The notes under the pieces are model-generated. The model searched no databases. It was not told the origin of the DNA and was given only the letters and a program-made list of their open reading frames with translations. Positions 1 to 8,426 of a DNA stretch of 64,000 nt are shown piece by piece (the first letter of the stretch is position 1; every line of letters starts with the position of its first letter). The translations under genes were made by a program, and so were the position numbers. Source of the DNA: BOG-932 sp965276835 (GTDB taxonomy: Bacteria; Pseudomonadota; Alphaproteobacteria; BOG-932; Roseiterribacteraceae); contig OZ255631.1 in NCBI GenBank assembly GCA_965276835.1, positions 5,456,001 to 5,520,000 of the forward strand, given 5' to 3'.

Positions 1-552
1 GCGTTCCAGGCGACGGCACGCCGTGTGTTCGACAGTTCGCGCGATCCATTAACCGCCGAGGCGCGGCTCCTGCTCGCGACCCTTGCGGCGTCCCAGCAGG
101 CGCCGCTGCCCATGGCGATCGCCGGGTTGCCCGCCTTAGCCGCCGCTTTCGACCGGCAGCATGAGATGCCGACGATCGAGGATTACCGGCTGCTGCTGGA
201 AGAATCGGCTGAGGCCGCGTGGATTTCGACCGAAGGCAACGCCTTCAATCACGCGACCGACCGGGTCGGCGACGTCGTGGCGTTGGCGGAGCAACAGCGC
301 GCGCTCGGCCGGCCGATCAAAGATGAGGTCGAGGTTTCATCGACCGGCCGCGTCCGGCAGACGGCTTACAAGGCTGATCTGGTCGAACGTCGCTTCCGCA
401 CCGCCGCCGACGGCATCGTCAGGATGCTGGTGCCGGGTTCGTTCTATGAGTTCATCAGCCGCGATCCGTTTCCCGGCGGCAACGCGTTGGACCTGACCTT
501 CGACAGCGGCAACGCCCAGGGCATCTTCAAGATGACTGCTGCGGCGGCTTGA
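1..552 (+). CDS. DUF1338-family protein, C-terminal part (2-oxoadipate dioxygenase/decarboxylase-like)
   Basis: The reading frame is open from the left edge, so the gene is truncated and only about 183 C-terminal residues are visible. A GTG at 25 is an internal codon, not a convincing start. The segments AWISTEGNAFNHATDRV and VPGSFYEFISR are as I remember them from DUF1338 proteins. Members of that family are Fe(II) enzymes related to HglS, which converts 2-oxoadipate to 2-hydroxyglutarate in lysine catabolism. The metal-binding His in TEGNAFNHATDR fits that. The stop is followed by about 100 nt and then a GlcG-like gene on the same strand. The family call is from recalled similarity, and substrate is not shown. 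Confidence 0.7.
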   Translation, partial: AFQATARRVFDSSRDPLTAEARLLLATLAASQQAPLPMAIAGLPALAAAFDRQHEMPTIEDYRLLLEESAEAAWISTEGNAFNHATDRVGDVVALAEQQRALGRPIKDEVEVSSTGRVRQTAYKADLVERRFRTAADGIVRMLVPGSFYEFISRDPFPGGNALDLTFDSGNAQGIFKMTAAAA

Positions 553-655
553 GGTATTCGCGCTCGGCCTAATGGCCGGGCGCTCTCATGCTTGCGGCCC
601 GCCGGTGAGGCGTGTCCAGATGTGTGCGATCTTCTTGCCCGCCAGAGAGTTCCGA

Positions 656-1084
656 ATGACCCCCCTCACACTCGCCGCCGCCAAAACCCTCATCGCCGCC
701 GCCTTTGCCAAGGGGCAGGAGCTGAAGCTGAAACCGCTCAGCGTCGCGGTGCTGGATGCGGGTGGGCATCTGATCGCGTTTCAGCGGCAGGATGGTTCTT
801 CGACGCTTCGGCCGCAGATTGCGATGGGCAAGGCCGGCGGCGCGTTGGCGATGGGTGTGTCGTCACGCAAGATCGGCGAGATGGCGGCGGAGCGGCCAAG
901 CTTCGTTGCTTCCCTGGGATCAATTGCGCCGCACGGCGTGATTCCGGCAGCAGGCGGGCTGTTGATCCTGGGCGCTGACGGCACTGTTATCGGCGCGGTC
1001 GGCGTGACCGGCGATACGTCGGATAACGACGAGTTGTGCGCCAAGGCCGGTCTGGAGGCCGCCGGTTTGACGATCCAAAGTTAA
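656..1084 (+). CDS. GlcG/HbpS-family (DUF336) protein
   Basis: This is a 142-residue protein with the compact GlcG/HbpS fold signature. It has an N-terminal helix rich in Ala and Leu, then SVAVLDAGGHLIAFQRQDG, a central conserved segment of small residues, and a C-terminal GAVGVTGDTSDNDELCAKAG. Family members bind haem or small organic ligands, and many sit beside oxidases and dehydrogenases with no settled enzymatic role. I chose the ATG at 656 over upstream in-frame starts because the family begins a few residues before the LTLAAAKTLI helix, and an AGAGAG stretch sits just upstream. The preceding residues from 572 look non-coding. No signal peptide is visible, so it is probably cytoplasmic. 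Confidence 0.8.
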   Translation: MTPLTLAAAKTLIAAAFAKGQELKLKPLSVAVLDAGGHLIAFQRQDGSSTLRPQIAMGKAGGALAMGVSSRKIGEMAAERPSFVASLGSIAPHGVIPAAGGLLILGADGTVIGAVGVTGDTSDNDELCAKAGLEAAGLTIQS

Positions 1085-1123
1085 CCTCTGGTTCCACCGC
1101 GCCGGGCAGTGCTAATTTCCCGC

Positions 1124-1555
1124 ATGCTTGGACCTGAACTTGATTCGCGCCTCATCCAGTTGCTGACGCAGAACGCCCGGATGTCGAACTCGGAACTCTC
1201 GCGGCGCCTCGGCGTTTCGCGCTCGACCGTGCAGGCGCGGATCGAGCGGCTGGAGGGATCGGGCGCCATCGCCGGCTATACGCTAAAACCCAGCCAGCTG
1301 GCCGAACACAACACCGTCCAGGCGCATGTGTCGATCAGCGTGTCGCCCAAGCTGCAGGCCGCCGTCGAGCGGAACTTGCTGAAACTGAACGGCCTCAGCC
1401 GCCTTTATTCCACCAGCGGCACTGATGACCTGATCGCGATCGTCCAGGCCGGCAGCATGGCCGAGCTCGACAAGGTGCTGGACGCGATCCGCGATACCGA
1501 TGGCGTGCTGGACACGCGATCGGCGATCATCCTGTCGACACGGACGCCGCGTTAA
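1124..1555 (+). CDS. Lrp/AsnC-family transcriptional regulator
   Basis: This is a 143-residue protein with the two-part Lrp/AsnC architecture. The N-terminal helix-turn-helix (about residues 3-60) contains ARMSNSELSRRLGVSRSTVQ and a recognition helix followed by RIERLEGSGAIAGY. The C-terminal half is a RAM/ACT-like ligand-binding and oligomerisation domain. The ATG at 1124 is preferred to the GTG at 1109 because Lrp proteins usually start a few residues before the D-x-R-L-I-x-L-L helix. It stands alone 40 nt after the GlcG-like gene and faces the convergent Rieske oxygenase gene. These regulators typically respond to an amino acid, but the ligand here cannot be told. Confidence 0.88.
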   Translation: MLGPELDSRLIQLLTQNARMSNSELSRRLGVSRSTVQARIERLEGSGAIAGYTLKPSQLAEHNTVQAHVSISVSPKLQAAVERNLLKLNGLSRLYSTSGTDDLIAIVQAGSMAELDKVLDAIRDTDGVLDTRSAIILSTRTPR

Positions 1556-1596
1556 ATCTCTTCTTACGCCTCTTCCCCGAGGGGCGAGGCTCTTTG

Positions 1597-2844
1597 CTAA
1601 AGCCCAACCTCGGCCATGCGCGCCCGAATCTGCTTGTGCAGAATCTGCAGCGCCCATTCATTCTTGCCGAACACCAGCTTTGGAATGCCCCCAGCCTTCA
1701 GTGCCGCGTGGGCGGTGGTAACGCCAAAGGGGAAGTCCTGCTTCTGAACGACGGTATGGGCGCTTTCCCATACGCGCTCATACATCGCGGCGTTGGCCGG
1801 GTCGGCGAGATCCACCCTGCTGTATGAGGCATGGCGGACGATGGACTTGTCCACCGATACCGGGACGATCTGATAGAACTCCATCCCCTGGGCGCTGTTG
1901 ATCATCACCGTGCCGGGGAACAGCACATATTTGACGTGGATGTAGTTCTCCGGAACCCACTCCTCGACCGGCAGGTTCGGCAGGTCCTTCTGGATCGTGT
2001 TCAGCGATGTGCAGGTCCGCAGATGCAGCCCCAGCATGTCCACCGTGTTGACGTTGCCGTTGTAATAGTGGGCCAGGTTGTCCTTGTGGGCATAATTGAA
2101 GTGGTAGGATTCCAGGAAGGTCTCCAGTACCAGCTTCCAGTTGCCGTCCAGCGGGATGGGCCCGACCTTGTCACCCTGCACCTTGTCGAATCCCCAATGC
2201 GGCAGTTCGGCGTCGAGCTCCGGCCCGATGAATGCGTCCCAGTCGATCTTCAGGTCCGGCTTGGGGGCGACAAAGATGATGCCGTGGCGTTCCGTGCAGT
2301 CGAGCGGCACTAGGCCGAGGTCGGACTTGTCGGGGTTGCCGAAACTTGAATTGCAGCTGATGCCCAGCAGCTTGCCGTTCAGATCGTAGCTCCAGGCATG
2401 ATAGGGGCAGGTAAAGCCGGTGCTCGATCCACGCTCGTCATACACCAGGGCGGAGCCGCGATGGCGGCAGGAATTGACGAACGCCCTGACCTCGCCCGCC
2501 TTGTTGCGGGTCACGATCGTCGGCGTGCCGAATTCGTCGATCTTGATCCAGTCGCCCGGGTTTTTCACGTCGTGCGACAGCCCGGCGACGAAGGGCGTGC
2601 GGTCGAAGATGCCGCGCTTTTCGGCCTCGAACACAGCAGGATCGGTATATTGGCTGGCCGGCACCTCCAGATAGGTGTCGCCCTCTTCCGGGTGGCCTTC
2701 GTTGGCCAGCTTGATCAACCGCTCAGCCAGATTGACCATGGTCTGCCGGTTGATGTCCTTGATGCCGCCGACGCTGTCCAGCCTGGACGTCATCGTCGTG
2801 AAGACATCGACGACTTCGCTGTCGGTCATCTTCAGCTTGAACAT
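1597..2844 (-). CDS. Rieske-type aromatic ring-hydroxylating oxygenase, alpha (catalytic) subunit
   Basis: This is a 415-residue terminal oxygenase. The Rieske [2Fe-2S] motif is C126-x-H128-x17-C146-x2-H149 (CRHRG...CPYH). The mononuclear iron centre is marked by NWKLVLETFLESYHFNYAH, with H248 and H253 as ligands. The start is the ATG at 2844, which has GGGAGG seven bases upstream; the open frame further upstream is not needed. No beta subunit, ferredoxin or reductase gene lies next to it, so electron partners must be encoded elsewhere. The enzyme class hydroxylates or demethylates aromatic or other bulky substrates. The actual substrate cannot be inferred. Its product gene neighbours are a chromate-type transporter and an aminotransferase upstream on the same strand. 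Confidence 0.88.
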   Translation of the reverse strand: MFKLKMTDSEVVDVFTTMTSRLDSVGGIKDINRQTMVNLAERLIKLANEGHPEEGDTYLEVPASQYTDPAVFEAEKRGIFDRTPFVAGLSHDVKNPGDWIKIDEFGTPTIVTRNKAGEVRAFVNSCRHRGSALVYDERGSSTGFTCPYHAWSYDLNGKLLGISCNSSFGNPDKSDLGLVPLDCTERHGIIFVAPKPDLKIDWDAFIGPELDAELPHWGFDKVQGDKVGPIPLDGNWKLVLETFLESYHFNYAHKDNLAHYYNGNVNTVDMLGLHLRTCTSLNTIQKDLPNLPVEEWVPENYIHVKYVLFPGTVMINSAQGMEFYQIVPVSVDKSIVRHASYSRVDLADPANAAMYERVWESAHTVVQKQDFPFGVTTAHAALKAGGIPKLVFGKNEWALQILHKQIRARMAEVGL

Positions 2845-2902
2845 CCGCTTCCTCCCAATTGGTTGAACGAAGTGTATGGCGGCGGCCCGGTCCGGGCAAC
2901 CG

Positions 2903-4186
2903 TCATCCGGCAACGCACGCCAAAGCCACCACGCCGATCACAACCGCCCAGGTCGGCACGCGCTTGAATTGGAGCGCAACGAAGCCGGCCGCCGCAATCG
3001 CGAAATCGAGGACGGTGTGGATTCCGGCGACCCAGACGGGGTTGTAGAAGGCGGCGAGCAACAGCCCAACCACTGCGGCGTTGATACCGGCCAGCGCGGC
3101 GGATGCGTCTTGGTTGCGCCTGAGCGCGGTCCAGTGCGGGAAAATGCCGATCACCATCAGGAAAGATGGCAAGAAGATCGCGCCGAGCGTCAGCAAACCG
3201 CCCGACCAGCCGTTTGGGCTGCCGTTCATGACCGCGCCCAGATAGGCGGCATAGGTAAAGAGCGGCCCGGGCAGGGCCTGCGCCGCGCCGTACCCGGCCA
3301 TGAAAGTGGATTGAGATACCCAACCGGTCGGCACGACCTCGTGGGCCAGCATCGGCAGGACGACCGGCCCTGAGCCGAATACCAGCGCGCCGACGCGATA
3401 GAAGCGGTCGAACACGGCGACCGCATGGATGCCGGTCAGGTGCGCCGCGATCGGCAGGACGACGAGCAGGGCAAAAAACGCAATGGCAGCAAGGTTGGAC
3501 ATCCAACGGGGCCAGGGCGTCGGGATGTGGCGCAGCGCGAGCGTTGCCTCTGTTCGCGGCAGCGCCTTCCACCCCAACACGCCGGCAGCGACGATGATGG
3601 CGATCACAACCCAGGAGGCATGGAGCGTCAACACGGCGGCGGCGGCGGCCAACGCCATCAGCGCGTGCCAGGCGCTCAGGATGAACCCGCGCGCCATGCC
3701 GACGACGGCTTGCGCCACCACGGCCACCGCCGCGATCAGCAGCCCGTGCAGCGGGCGGGCGAACTCGGCGATCTCCGGCATCCTGGCGAGATAGCCGAAC
3801 GCGATCATCAACGCGGCGGAGGGCAGGGTGAAGCCCGACCACGCCGCTATGGCGCCCCAGATGCCGCCCTGAATCAGGCCTATGGTGATCCCGGCCTGGC
3901 TCGATGCCGGGCCCGGCAGCACCTGAGACAGCGCGACGATGTCGGCGAATTCCTGGTCGGTCACCCAATGCCGCTGACGGACGAAGGCGTCGCGGAAGTA
4001 GCCGTAATGGGCGACCACGCCGCCGAAGCTGGTCAGTCCCAGCCGCAGGAAGACGAGGAAGAGCGAGAGCGGTGACGTGTGTGTGGCTTCGTCGGCCTTT
4101 GCCGGGACTTGGGTTCGCGCCGCTTTATTCAACTTTAGGCGCCAAGGGGTGCACGTCCAGTTCGGTGACTTCCCGAAACCCGGCAA
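2903..4186 (-). CDS. chrA: Chromate transporter (CHR) family protein, ChrA-like
   Basis: This is a polytopic inner-membrane protein of up to 427 residues with the duplicated CHR-domain layout of long-chain ChrA proteins. The first half contains FLRLGLTSFGGVVAHYGYF and a SQVLPGPASSQAGITIG loop. The second half repeats the pattern with FGSGPVVLPMLAHEV and AQALPGPLFTYAAYLGA. Family members export chromate, or in some cases sulfate or other anions. The start is uncertain: the open frame begins at a TTG at 4186 and another TTG lies at 4132, both before the first membrane segment, and no ATG is available. It ends 58 nt before the Rieske gene on the same strand. Confidence 0.85.
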   Translation of the reverse strand: MPGFGKSPNWTCTPWRLKLNKAARTQVPAKADEATHTSPLSLFLVFLRLGLTSFGGVVAHYGYFRDAFVRQRHWVTDQEFADIVALSQVLPGPASSQAGITIGLIQGGIWGAIAAWSGFTLPSAALMIAFGYLARMPEIAEFARPLHGLLIAAVAVVAQAVVGMARGFILSAWHALMALAAAAAVLTLHASWVVIAIIVAAGVLGWKALPRTEATLALRHIPTPWPRWMSNLAAIAFFALLVVLPIAAHLTGIHAVAVFDRFYRVGALVFGSGPVVLPMLAHEVVPTGWVSQSTFMAGYGAAQALPGPLFTYAAYLGAVMNGSPNGWSGGLLTLGAIFLPSFLMVIGIFPHWTALRRNQDASAALAGINAAVVGLLLAAFYNPVWVAGIHTVLDFAIAAAGFVALQFKRVPTWAVVIGVVALACVAG

Positions 4187-4342
4187 TTGGAGGCATCGCT
4201 TCCGTCGGCAGGCAGAGCAGGTTGAAGGGCGCCAGGTCCGTACCGGTTCACCAGGAAATAGCTGTGCCGCCCGGCGACGAGGCGGTTCACGTCGCCGGGC
4301 GGCAGGGCCCGATTGTAAGGTGGAGAGCTCAACAGCCTGTTC

Positions 4343-5680
4343 TCATTCGACCGCCTGCAGCACCTTGCGCAACGTCTCGACGATCTGGTCGATCTGCGAT
4401 TTCTCGATGACCAGCGGCGGGGACAGGCAGATCGTGTCGCCGGCCTGGCGGACCATCACCCCGTCCGCATAGCAGCCGGTGAACACGTCATAGGCGCGCT
4501 TCATCGGCGCGGCTGGGCGCGGTTCCAGTTCGATCGCGCCGACCAGCCCGATATTGCGCAGGTCGATGACATGGCGCGTCCCCTTCAGGCTGTGGATCGC
4601 ATCCTCCCAATAGCCGGACAGGTCATGCGCGCGCTGGAACAGGCCCTCGTCGCGATAGACGTCCAGCGTCGCCAGCGCGGCGGCCGTCGCCAGCGGGTGG
4701 CTGGAATAGGTATAGCCGTGCGCCAGCTCGATCCCGCCCTCGGGCGTCGCCTCGATCAATGTCTTGAAGACCTTGCTGCTGGTGAACACGGCGCTCATCG
4801 GCACGGCGGCGTTGGTGATGCCCTTGGCGGTGGTCATCAAATCGGGCTGGACGCCGAAATAATCGGCGCCGAACGGCGTGCCCAGGCGGCCGAAACCGGT
4901 GATAACCTCATCGAAGATCAGCAGGATGCCGTATTTGTCGCAGATCGCCCGCAGCTTCTCGAGATAGCCCTTGGGCGGGATCAGAACGCCGGTCGACCCG
5001 GCCATCGGCTCGACGATCACGGCCGCGATGGTCGAGGCGTCGTGCAGCCCGACCAGCCGCTCCAGCGCGTCGGCCAATTCGGCGCCCTCCGTCGGCTGGC
5101 CGCGGCTATAGGCCTGGCGCTTGGCGTCATAGGTATGGGGCAGGTGGTCGACGCCGGCGAACAGCGCGCCGAACTGCCGGCGGTTGGCGACCATGCCGCC
5201 GACCGCGATGCCGCCGAAGCCGACGCCATGATAGGCCCGTTCGCGCCCGATCAAGCGCACCCGGCCGGCGTCGCCCTTGGCGCGGTGATAGGCCAGCGCG
5301 ATCTTCAGCGCGGTATCGACCGCCTCCGACCCCGAATTGCCGAAGAACACATGATCCAGATCGCCCGGCGTCATCGCCGTCAGGCGCGAGGCAAGTTCGA
5401 ACGCCTGCGGATGGCCCATCTGGAAGGGCGGGGCATAGTCCAGCTCGCCCGCCTGGGCGCGGATTGCCTCGGTGATCTTGGGATGGCAGTGGCCGGCATT
5501 GACGCACCACAGACCCGCGGTGCCGTCCAAAATCTGGCGGCCGTCATGGCTGGTGTAGTGCATGCCCTTGGCCGAAACCAAAAGGCGGGGCGCATTCTTG
5601 AATTGCCGGTTCGCCGTGAACGGCATCCAGAACGCGTCGAGATTGTTGGAAATATCCGTATTGCTCATGGTTTCGCTCAT
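4343..5680 (-). CDS. Class III PLP-dependent omega-aminotransferase (beta-alanine:pyruvate type)
   Basis: This 445-residue fold-type I aminotransferase matches the omega-amino acid:pyruvate subgroup. It has DAFWMPFTANRQFK at the start, DGTAGLWCVNAGHCHP, the FGNSGSEAVDTALK phosphate-binding loop, FDEVITGFGRLG (D257 contacts the pyridine nitrogen) and the Schiff-base lysine K286 in TTAKGITNAAVPM. It would transfer an amino group from beta-alanine or another omega-amine to pyruvate. A second ATG at 5668 is an equally possible start. It is transcribed away from a small membrane peptide gene, with a well-formed inverted repeat about 80 nt upstream (5756-5784). Confidence 0.9.
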   Translation of the reverse strand: MSETMSNTDISNNLDAFWMPFTANRQFKNAPRLLVSAKGMHYTSHDGRQILDGTAGLWCVNAGHCHPKITEAIRAQAGELDYAPPFQMGHPQAFELASRLTAMTPGDLDHVFFGNSGSEAVDTALKIALAYHRAKGDAGRVRLIGRERAYHGVGFGGIAVGGMVANRRQFGALFAGVDHLPHTYDAKRQAYSRGQPTEGAELADALERLVGLHDASTIAAVIVEPMAGSTGVLIPPKGYLEKLRAICDKYGILLIFDEVITGFGRLGTPFGADYFGVQPDLMTTAKGITNAAVPMSAVFTSSKVFKTLIEATPEGGIELAHGYTYSSHPLATAAALATLDVYRDEGLFQRAHDLSGYWEDAIHSLKGTRHVIDLRNIGLVGAIELEPRPAAPMKRAYDVFTGCYADGVMVRQAGDTICLSPPLVIEKSQIDQIVETLRKVLQAVE

Positions 5681-5755
5681 TTTCCTAAAAGACTGACGGT
5701 CTTCCCGGATATTTCCCGAAATTCCGTGTCATTTCCGCAACGCCACCGATATATT

Positions 5756-5784
5756 GCAATGCAGCAAACTCATGACTGCATTGC
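5756..5784. promoter_or_regulatory. Inverted repeat, probable operator between divergent genes
   Basis: GCAATGCAG (5756-5764) is repeated in reverse complement as CTGCATTGC (5776-5784), with an 11-nt spacer. It lies between the minus-strand aminotransferase start (5680) and the plus-strand small ORF at 5903. Arm length and position suit a dimeric regulator binding site. The regulator is unknown. Confidence 0.45.
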
Positions 5785-5902
5785 GGCAAGTCGTTGATAT
5801 TAAGGGGCCTATGCCCTGTCCTTTCAATGAAAACCGATTATATCTCGCATCGTGAACAGGGTGCTTCTCGCTTTGGCACTATACGCAAAGAGGAGATTAC
5901 AC

Positions 5903-6001
5903 ATGAAGTTAAATCGGGAAATACTCGAAGGCGTCGCAAACTTCGCCTTCGCTGCGCTGGCCCCCTTGGCCACGGTCGCTTGGATTATCGCACGGATCTG
6001 A
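5903..6001 (+). CDS. 32-residue putative single-pass membrane peptide
   Basis: An ATG preceded by AGAGGAG at a seven-base spacing opens a 32-codon frame ending in TGA. The product starts with a charged amphipathic stretch (MKLNREILEG) and continues into an uninterrupted hydrophobic segment (about residues 11-30, Ala/Leu/Val/Ile/Phe with one Trp) ending in RI. That is the layout of small inner-membrane proteins. A GC-rich hairpin follows at 6048-6077. I do not recognise a family. A longer overlapping frame (5794-6093) has no ribosome binding site and an arginine-rich composition, and is less likely. Support is the ribosome binding site plus the membrane segment only. Confidence 0.5.
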   Translation: MKLNREILEGVANFAFAALAPLATVAWIIARI

Positions 6002-6047
6002 TCCGTCGCTTACAAGTTTCCGCGCTGAACGGCGCAGTTGGATACCG

Positions 6048-6077
6048 GAACGTCTCCCGCAACGGTGGGGGACGTTC
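6048..6077 (+). terminator. Hairpin, possible terminator of the small ORF
   Basis: GAACGTC (6048-6054) pairs with GACGTTC (6071-6077), and the stem continues inward through CCC/GGG with a short loop. A CCCCTTTT run begins about seven bases further on. The stem is good, but the T tract is short and displaced, so this may be an attenuating structure rather than a classic terminator. Confidence 0.4.
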
Positions 6078-6290
6078 GGTAAGCCCCTTTTGAATACCTA
6101 CTCCGTTTCTCATGGTCCCCGCCCGGGTTGCTACCCGCAGTCGGCGTGGCTGTGCATCGGCCCGGCGCTCCGCACATTTCATGACAGCACTGCGGAGGGC
6201 AGGCTTACCTGGGCAGTTCGGATGAACTATCCGCTATAGTCAGGCCGGTGACGACGGGGCAGCCCGGGTCACGAGCCAGACAGGTGCCGA
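6078..6290. other. Non-coding region upstream of ilvA
   Basis: About 210 nt with no convincing ORF. A TATAGT at 6235-6240 could be a -10 element for ilvA, but no clear -35 is seen. No leader peptide rich in branched-chain codons was found, so classical attenuation is not supported. Confidence 0.3.
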
Positions 6291-7805
6291 ATGACCGATT
6301 ATGTCCGCAGAATCCTCGATGCCCGCGTCTATGACGTTGCGGTGCGGACACCTCTGGATCCGATGGTGCGGCTGACGCAACGGCTGGGCTCCGAGATCTT
6401 CCTGAAGCGGGAAGACCTACAGCCGATCTTTTCGTTTAAGATTCGCGGCGCCTACAACCGCATCGTCCGGCTCTCCGATGCGGCCAAGGAAGCGGGTGTC
6501 ATCTGCGCGTCGGCCGGCAATCATGCGCAGGGCGTGGCGCTGTCGGCCAGCAGACTGGGTATCGCCGCCACCATCGTCATGCCGGTCACCACGCCGGCGA
6601 TCAAAATCGATGCCGTACGCTATTGGGGCGGCACGGTTGTGCTGCACGGCGATACGTTCGACGAGGCATACGGACATGCCAAGGCATTGGAACGCGAACA
6701 GGGGCTGACCTTCGTCCACCCCTATGACGACGGCGATGTCATCGCCGGGCAGGGGACGATCGGCGTAGAGATGCTGCATCAGCATCCCGATCCGATCGAG
6801 GCGATCTTCGTCCCCATCGGCGGCGGCGGGCTTGCGGCCGGCATCGCGTCCTACGTCAAGTTCCTGCGGCCGGAGACCAAGGTGATCGGCGTCGAACCGG
6901 TGGATGCCGCCTCGATGAAGGCGGCGATTGCAGCCGGCGAACGTGTCGTTCTCGACCGCGTTGGTCTGTTCGCAGACGGCGTCGCCGTCCGCCAGGCGGG
7001 CGAGGAAACCTTTCGCCTCTGCCGGGACCTGCTCGACGATGTGCTGGTCGCCGATACCGACGCGATCTGCGCCGCGATCAAGGATATCTTCGAGGATATG
7101 CGCGTGCTGGCCGAGCCGGCCGGCGCACTCTCGCTTGCCGGGTTGAAGGCCTATGCCCTGGCGAACCCACGGCGCACCGGCGCCCTGATCGCCATCAATA
7201 GCGGCGCCAACATGAATTTCGACCGGCTTCGCCACGTCGCCGAGCGGGCCGAGTTGGGTGAGGCGCGGGAGATATTGCTCGCTGTCACCATCCCGGAAGC
7301 ATCCGGCAGCTATCGGCGGTTCGTTCAGGTTCTGGGCAACCGCACCGTCACCGAATTCAACTATCGCTATGCCGGTGGCAGCGAGGCGCATGTCTTTGTC
7401 GGGCTGAAGCTGGCCGATGCCACGCATGAGAAGGCGGAGATCGTCGCGCAGCTTGAAACGCTCGGCTATGGCGTGCTCGACATCAGCGCCGATGAAACGG
7501 CCAAGCTGCATGTCCGCTATATGGTGGGCGGGCGGGCGCCCGCGCTGACCGACGAGCTGATCCTGCGCTGCGAATTTCCGGAGCGGCCCGGGGCATTGCT
7601 CCGGTTCCTGGACGGGGTCGGGGCCGACTGGAACATCACCTTGTTCCATTATCGCAACCACGGCGCCGATTACGGCCGCGTTCTGGTTGGGATCCAGGTC
7701 GCCGAGGATGATCGCGCCCGCTTCGACGCGCGTCTCGCAACGCTGGGTTATCCCTATGAGGATGAAACCGCGAACGACGCCTATCGGCTGTTCCTGCGCA
7801 GTTGA
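6291..7805 (+). CDS. ilvA: Threonine ammonia-lyase (threonine dehydratase), biosynthetic
   Basis: This 504-residue enzyme deaminates threonine to 2-oxobutanoate, the first step of isoleucine synthesis. The N-terminal fold-type II PLP domain (about 1-320) carries the Schiff-base lysine K50 in SFKIRGAYN, the CASAGNHAQG substrate loop and the IGGGGLAAG phosphate-binding loop. Residues from about 325 to the end form two ACT-like regulatory modules (ILLAVTIPEASGSYRRF and LILRCEFPERPGALLRF). That is the long, feedback-regulated form; catabolic enzymes lack them. The length is close to E. coli IlvA (514). It stands alone, with non-coding sequence upstream and a convergent small gene downstream. Confidence 0.95.
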   Translation: MTDYVRRILDARVYDVAVRTPLDPMVRLTQRLGSEIFLKREDLQPIFSFKIRGAYNRIVRLSDAAKEAGVICASAGNHAQGVALSASRLGIAATIVMPVTTPAIKIDAVRYWGGTVVLHGDTFDEAYGHAKALEREQGLTFVHPYDDGDVIAGQGTIGVEMLHQHPDPIEAIFVPIGGGGLAAGIASYVKFLRPETKVIGVEPVDAASMKAAIAAGERVVLDRVGLFADGVAVRQAGEETFRLCRDLLDDVLVADTDAICAAIKDIFEDMRVLAEPAGALSLAGLKAYALANPRRTGALIAINSGANMNFDRLRHVAERAELGEAREILLAVTIPEASGSYRRFVQVLGNRTVTEFNYRYAGGSEAHVFVGLKLADATHEKAEIVAQLETLGYGVLDISADETAKLHVRYMVGGRAPALTDELILRCEFPERPGALLRFLDGVGADWNITLFHYRNHGADYGRVLVGIQVAEDDRARFDARLATLGYPYEDETANDAYRLFLRS

Positions 7806-7842
7806 AGGGCCGTCAAACCCGGTTCAAAACCTGGGTAGTGGG

Positions 7843-8118
7843 TCAGTTTGAAATTCTTCGTGCGGCTTGTTTCGCCATCGACTGTTCGATGGACCGCTTT
7901 AGAGCCTCGGGTTTGAAAGCCAGCACAAAGGTTGTGATAAATCCGAGAATTGCCATCCCAAATACAAAAGTAATGTCGAAGATATAGACGATGCCGTACA
8001 AGGCACCATGGTCTTTAATTGTATATCCCAGTATTTTATGGGAAAGCCACAGAAATAAATTTGCGGCCACGATAACTGTCAAGATTACAGTAAATCTTGC
8101 CTTACGGTTAGTCCACAT
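7843..8118 (-). CDS. Small two-helix membrane protein of unknown function
   Basis: This 91-residue protein starts at the ATG at 8118, preceded by AAAAGGGA. It has two hydrophobic segments. The first is about residues 10-28 (VILTVIVAANLFLWL) and the second about 46-68 (FDITFVFGMAILGFITTFVL). A basic amphipathic tail follows (KRSIEQSMAKQAARR). I do not recognise the family. Its DNA is clearly more AT-rich than its neighbours, which suggests recent acquisition or weak selection. It converges with ilvA, leaving about 37 nt between the stops. Confidence 0.6.
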   Translation of the reverse strand: MWTNRKARFTVILTVIVAANLFLWLSHKILGYTIKDHGALYGIVYIFDITFVFGMAILGFITTFVLAFKPEALKRSIEQSMAKQAARRISN

Positions 8119-8426
8119 TCCATGTCCCTTTTGATTGCTTATTAATGTGCGGATTTCTTGTGCTGCCGCGCTTCGCGGCGGCAATCGGTTCGGTCAATGT
8201 CGCGATATCTTCCATCTGCCACAACGTATCGGCGACCCCGCCACTATCGCCGGGGGCATTTTCAACGTCTTATGAAAACGGGCGAATATAGAACGGCGTG
8301 TAAAGCACGATCCTGTGGAAGTGGTCTTCAGACTTCCTACTTAACGCATTCGCCAGGGGGAGGGGGGGCGGCGCAACCGCCTTCCGACGCGGCTAATACG
8401 GGACTTGAACCCCGCCGTTCCCCGGT
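8119..8426. other. Non-coding region between a small membrane protein gene and asd
   Basis: About 300 nt. It holds a perfect GCCGCG-CTT-CGCGGC hairpin (8164-8178), a G-rich run (about 8356-8368) and a GGCGG/CCGCC hairpin near 8367-8381 just past the asd stop. The last is followed on the minus strand by C residues rather than T, so it is not a standard terminator. No tRNA or convincing ORF was found. Confidence 0.35.

Noticed and set aside
4571..5797. 408-codon open frame on the plus strand
   Set aside because: It mirrors the omega-aminotransferase gene on the other strand and shows no domain of its own.
5794..6093. 99-codon open frame around the small membrane peptide
   Set aside because: It has no ribosome binding site and a basic, low-complexity sequence. 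The 32-codon frame inside it, with a strong ribosome binding site and a membrane helix, is preferred.
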